Part shown: piece by piece, positions 59,748-64,000 of the stretch
Position numbering within the stretch: position 1 is the stretch's first letter
Layout: every line of letters begins with the position of its first letter
Assembly: GCA_963854835.1 (NCBI GenBank)
Contig: OY978526.1
Span: 24,272,334 to 24,336,333 of the forward strand
DNA: 64,000 nt
Direction of reading: 5' to 3'
From: Megamerina dolium
Lineage: Eukaryota > Arthropoda > Insecta > Diptera > Megamerinidae
Program-made: the position numbers and the translations under genes
The notes under the pieces: generated by a model
Told to the model about the DNA's origin: nothing
Seen by the model: only the letters and a program-made list of their open reading frames with translations
Databases searched by the model: none

Positions 59748-59779
59748 TTTATCAGTGGCTCTCTGTAGCCACTGATAAA
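59748..59779. repeat. Perfect 13-bp hairpin
   Basis: TTTATCAGTGGCT, 6-nt loop CTCTGT, AGCCACTGATAAA. It sits 14 bp before the start of the LINE at 59794 and outside its target duplication. Confidence 0.9.
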
Positions 59780-59793
59780 TATATATATATTTC

Positions 59794-60635
59794 AAAAGTG
59801 TCATGCTGTTAGCGTATGTCGACGATATAGACATAATCGGCATGAACAAGCGAGCAGTCAGTGCAGCATTCTTAGAGTTGGAAAGAGAGTCGCGTCGGAT
59901 GGGTCTCACGGTGAACGAGGGCAAGAAGAAGTATCTAGTGTCAACAAACAAAGAGTTCCGGCGTCTTGGACAGCACGTCACTGTTGATAACTACGCTTTT
60001 GAAGTAGTAAGGGACTTTGTCTATCTTGGAACCAGCATTAACAGCAGTAATGACGTCAGCTTGGAGATCATGAGTAGGATAACTCTTGCTAACAGGTGTT
60101 ACTTTGGGCTGAGTAAGCAATTGAGAAGTCGAGCCCTCTCTCGAAGAACGAAAACTACACTCTACAAGTCTCTCATCATGCCTGTCCTAACATATGGCGC
60201 TGATGCCTGGACAATTTCCACCTCGGATGAGCGAATGCTTGGAGTTTTCGAGAGAAAAGTCCTACGCAAGATCTTTGGACCTATTTGCGTTGGTGGCGAA
60301 TACCGAATAAGGTACAATCATGAGCTGTACGAGCTGTATGCCGATATTGACATAGTAAAGCGCATCAAAATCCAGCGGCTGCGCTGGCTAGGTTATGTCG
60401 AGCGAATGGAAGACACGTTCCAGCTAAGAAGGTGTTATATTCGGAACCCGCTGGAGGACGACGCAGAAGAGGAAGACCTAACCTGCGGTGGAAGGACCAA
60501 GCACTGGAGAACCTGACGGCGCTTGGAATTTCTAACTGGCGCTAGCTAGCAAAGAACAGAAATGGCTGGCGAAGCATGTTATTTTCAGCCTAAAGCGATA
60601 TTCGGTTGTTATGGCCACATAAGCAAGTAAGTATT
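59794..60635 (+). mobile_element. RTE-like LINE, 5'-truncated copy 2
   Basis: The open frame 59803-60516 (237 residues) begins in the RT catalytic block (LAYVDDIDIIG; usual YADD is here YVDD) and runs through KKYLVST, LGQHVTVDNYAFEVV, TTLYKSLIMPVLTYGADAW and ERKVLRKIFGPI. A frameshift near 60415 spoils the last part. The normal C-terminal reading (LTALGISNWR, then MLFSA) continues in another frame to about 60592. The 3' end matches copy 1 through GGTTGTTATGGCCACATAAG and the AAGT tail. Possible target duplication TATATATTTC at 59784-59793 and 60636-60645. Confidence 0.85.
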
Positions 60636-60649
60636 TATATATTTCTTTA

Positions 60650-62470
60650 CAAAACTTAGCTTATAATTAAAATTTTAAGTTATGGGCTATGAGAGCTTTG
60701 ACTGCAGTGGCCTTCAGCTGTTTTCGAACTATCCAAATGGACAAAATTAAACATTTTAACTTTTGTTTTTCATTCACTTGCATTGAAAAATTGACAATCA
60801 CCTAAATAACTACATTGGAACATATAAGGACACAAAGAGTGATTTAATAAAAATTCACTCTCTTTCATTACAGTCATTATAAGTATAGCTACCTACCTAC
60901 TATTATCCTTTTGAAACCTTATTTCGTGTTAAGTGATATCTCTACTTGACTCAGCTCATACATACACACCATATGTATTTGTTACTTCTGTCATTACGCT
61001 AACTTAAAATACGCTATTATTACTCGTAGAATAGGTGCCATTCAGTTTAACCATTTGGTTTTGACGCAGCCATTTTGGGCATTTGAAAATCGAAATGCAA
61101 AACAAGACAAAAAGGAGAAATAAGAACGCAAACGTGTTTTTAATGCCACCATTACTGAACAATATTACTGAATTGTGACAACAAACCTGTTTGTGTGTTC
61201 TACACGTTTTGTTACGCACATTTACGAATTATCGCCTCATTTTTGCATCTGTAATTCTATGTGTTATTTTGTTGTTTTTTTTTTTTTTGTCTTTTGTTTT
61301 GTACGTAAATATTGTACAGAAAAATGGCGTTTTGTGTTTTATATTTGGACAATACGAGTATTTATAGGGACCTACTTAGATAAGTCTATTCCGAACAACA
61401 GATTTTTTGAATCGCCACATTTTTCATATAATTTAACTTGTATGAATTTTCGAAATTTATTTTTTGTACATCCAATAAACAAATTACTCTAAATTATATT
61501 TCTAATAGAGAAGAACAGAGGTGTAAAAACCGACTTTCACAGTCATGAGGAAAGAAATATCTGTTGTGAAAAGTGGCGAGATAATTTCAAAATTCCTTCA
61601 ATTTCTGAACATTTTTCCTACATATGTCGATGAATAAATGAAGGATTGATTGCCTTGGATCTTTTAGGTATTTCCCTAAAAGTGAATACTAAATATCCAG
61701 ATAAGTTTTTAGTAGGTTTACCAGATATATGCTATATTGGATTCTCGTCAAGCATTCCGAAAACTTTTTGAAGGCAAATATCATTCCTATGTTCATCACA
61801 GTTTCGATAGAATATGTGTATTCTCAACGATTACAGTATTTTTATTACTTTTAAAAACATTTATTATTTTTTACAATGCGTTTATTTCAGGCTTAATAAG
61901 ATCCTCTTGGGAACGAGACCTCATAATTCACTCTCGAAGCTTTAGCCTTGAAAATACTGATTTTAAGTACATCATTTCATAATTTCATAATCAGAGTTAG
62001 CAATTCTTTAGGGACTCCAAAGGGAAAATTCGAACGGTTTCAAATTGTATACGCAATCACTAAAATAGAGAATTGATTTGATCAGCACACATTTAAAAAA
62101 ATTATCAAAATTCTCCTTTTACTTCGATGCTCTCTGATCAATGATGCTCCGATTTTCTTTGCGTCCTCGGAATAATACGATTTGTCGAACTACTTAGGTT
62201 TCTGAGTAGGGAGGGAGTAATCTCTTCGCTGAACTCAAAAAGTTTCACGACGAGAAACTTTTCTACTAAGCCTATGTCTAGAGCCTCTACAAAGCATTTC
62301 CGGACGTGATTTTGGGCAGTACTTTTTTGCGCGTTCCCCGAATATATTAGCAACTATCAGTGCATAATGAATTGATCTCGTCCAGGAGTTCAGTGTCCTT
62401 GTAGATTCCATTCTAAAGCTATTTTAGTGATACTGTTTGGTTTGTTTCACAGTGTGTTGCTTATCCACCT
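60650..62470. other. Unassigned AT-rich DNA
   Basis: The minus-strand open frame at 62138-62353 and its surroundings may be worn transposon coding sequence, but no motif identifies it. No host gene seen. Confidence 0.4.
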
Positions 62471-62499
62471 CAACGTCCTTCTCTTTATTTGCACCAGTA

Positions 62500-62765
62500 T
62501 GAGGTGTTCTTTATTGAGCTGACAAAGTTCGTTGCTGTTGATTTTATTGGGCCCGAAGATTCAGCGCCGGTAGTTTCCCTTGTCAAAGTAGTAGATAAGC
62601 ATTATTCTCGTGAATTTCTCACAGCCTAAAATTGCGTGAAGGATTTCGCTTACATGTTGTTTGGAGATCTTTAACATGAGGGCTATCTCATTTCGTTTCA
62701 CTGGATGGTCTTCTAAAGCAGAAGCATGAATTGCATTAACCATTCCTTCGACGCTGACTTTAATT
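62500..62765 (-). pseudogene. Mariner-like transposase, helix-turn-helix fragment
   Basis: The minus strand reads ALEDHPVKRNEIALMLKISK then QHVSEILHAILGCEKF. This is the second HTH of mariner transposases (pattern: V...R...REIA...GIS..SV..IL...LGM.K). Nothing catalytic remains nearby. Confidence 0.7.
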
Positions 62766-62769
62766 AGGA

Positions 62770-64000
62770 TTCCCTGGGTCCAAATTTTGTTGTTTTTGAT
62801 GACAAAAAATGTGATAGCTCCAATAAATGAATGAATGAATTTTATGAATCATTTCTTCGGTGGTGACCACAATTTCACGTAGTGGGGCGTCAGTGTCATC
62901 TGGGTTCATCTGATCAGAATGAAATTCGGTAAACCATTACTGAATATTCCATAGGAGGGTGAAGAATCTCCACAATACTATTAGTTAATTTTTGTTTGTT
63001 TTTTTGTTATCGATATACGGAATTCAGTTTTTCGATATTAATATTAAGAATTTCAATATATTTCATTGAATGGCTGCCAAAACTAAACTAATAAAAAAAT
63101 GTTTATAAAATAATGAATACAGTCTTTTTAACAGTATTTGGGTGATACCAGCGACAACTGCATTTATTACGAACTTTTCAGCCTGCCTTGGAAAATAGAA
63201 AAGTTTCATTTCAAAAAAAATTTTTTTTTAATTCAATTAAAATAACATAAAAATAAAAAACTCTAACTTAAGACTGAAAAAATGTGACAGATATAGATAG
63301 TTTATGCGACGGTAAATGAATTCAGTTGATTGCAATTGAAATTTCTGAACTTTTAGCAAAAGTAATCGTAGATGTATTTGAATACGTACCTTCATAATTC
63401 AAGTATTAAGTAAATTTTTTATGGGTATATACCTATTTATTTATATGTACCTAACTATGTTTATGACAATTCACTAGAGTAGTCACTAGAGTAGTCACAT
63501 ATAATTTAGTGCATAACAATGTACATTAAAATGCCTCACCAAAAATAATTAGTATTTTTTACCAGCATGAATTTTACATGATGTTGAGTATATTTTATGA
63601 CATTCATCTAAACCATTCGGTTCAATAGAATGCTGTCTGGAGCAATATCTCTCATAAAGTCTGTAAAAACATCAACGTAGTTATCTATTACCTGAGCCAG
63701 AAAAGATCAGAAAAGAATTTTTAATACATAAGATTTCTTCATAGCAAATACGCAATTTAGAGATTTTTTACTTCTTGAACTTTTTGAATATCATGTTTCA
63801 CTGGTAAAAACCGAAACTTTTTTTTGTGAGGCATCTTAATGTAAATAATTTTCAGACAGACAGCACTTTAAAACATGGAAATCAGTATATACGTTTGTGA
63901 TATTGTAAGTGAAGCACCATTTTATTATCTACACGTAGCCATATCTATAAAATGATGATATTCAAGTTTGTCATATAACAAAACATCAAAGGCAATATGA
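62770..64000. other. Unassigned AT-rich DNA to the window end
   Basis: A short GAATGAATGAAT tract at 62827-62839 and a TCACTAGAGTAG duplication at 63471-63494. No gene seen. Confidence 0.4.

Noticed and set aside
59745..59981. 78-residue minus-strand open frame, also present at 43459-43719
   Set aside because: Antisense shadow of the RTE-like reverse transcriptase in both copies.

Overview
The window looks like an AT-rich nuclear region of a higher fly (Diptera, Schizophora; a tephritid fruit fly is my best guess, not proven). The evidence is one spliced cytochrome P450 gene that I recognise as a Cyp4c3 orthologue, insect-type splice sites, and a dense load of decayed insect mobile elements (mariner-like transposases, RTE-like and RNase H-bearing LINEs, a tRNA-derived SINE, MITEs).

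The only intact protein-coding gene I can support is the P450, on the + strand. It has seven coding exons from 2207 to 22294 and a conceptual product of 534 residues, with all splice phases consistent. Its first intron is 16.2 kb (2442-18682) and has been colonised by tandem arrays and SINE pieces. Introns 2, 3, 4 and 6 are 59-92 bp. Intron 5 (1.9 kb) also carries an array. Two poly(A) signals lie within 455 bp of the stop codon.

From about 22.8 kb to the end I see no intact host gene. 24.2-26.3 kb holds a decayed LINE with a MITE nested in it, then the tail of a mariner transposase. 29.3-30.3 kb holds a MITE-like element and a 153-bp array. 30.4-31.3 kb is a less AT-rich, unique-looking stretch with three CACGTG E-boxes. 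31.5-37.2 kb holds mariner remnants, a 1.6-kb element with TATACCCTGCA ends, and three SINE copies, two with clear target-site duplications. 38.6-44.4 kb holds another mariner fragment, a second satellite-like array, a 243-bp tandem repeat, and an RTE-like LINE inserted into a mariner transposase with a 10-bp target duplication. 45.7-47.2 kb holds more mariner remains. 49.9-50.5 kb is a third TATACCCTGCA-family copy. 51.9-54.0 kb contains two RNase H-domain LINE fragments. 55.7-57.5 kb is a 1.8-kb DNA transposon with long terminal inverted repeats sitting between two (TA)n tracts. 58.4-59.2 kb is a third copy of the array seen at 5.5 and 39.4 kb. 59.8-60.6 kb is a second RTE-like LINE. 62.5-62.8 kb is a mariner helix-turn-helix fragment.

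The most interesting non-gene signals are: the 1.8-kb element with CTCF-like motifs in convergent orientation inside its inverted repeats; three dispersed families of roughly 150-bp tandem repeats that share a CCCATACAAA core; and several insertions whose target-site duplications can be read base by base. In the P450, the normally invariant Glu of the ExxR motif is Asp.
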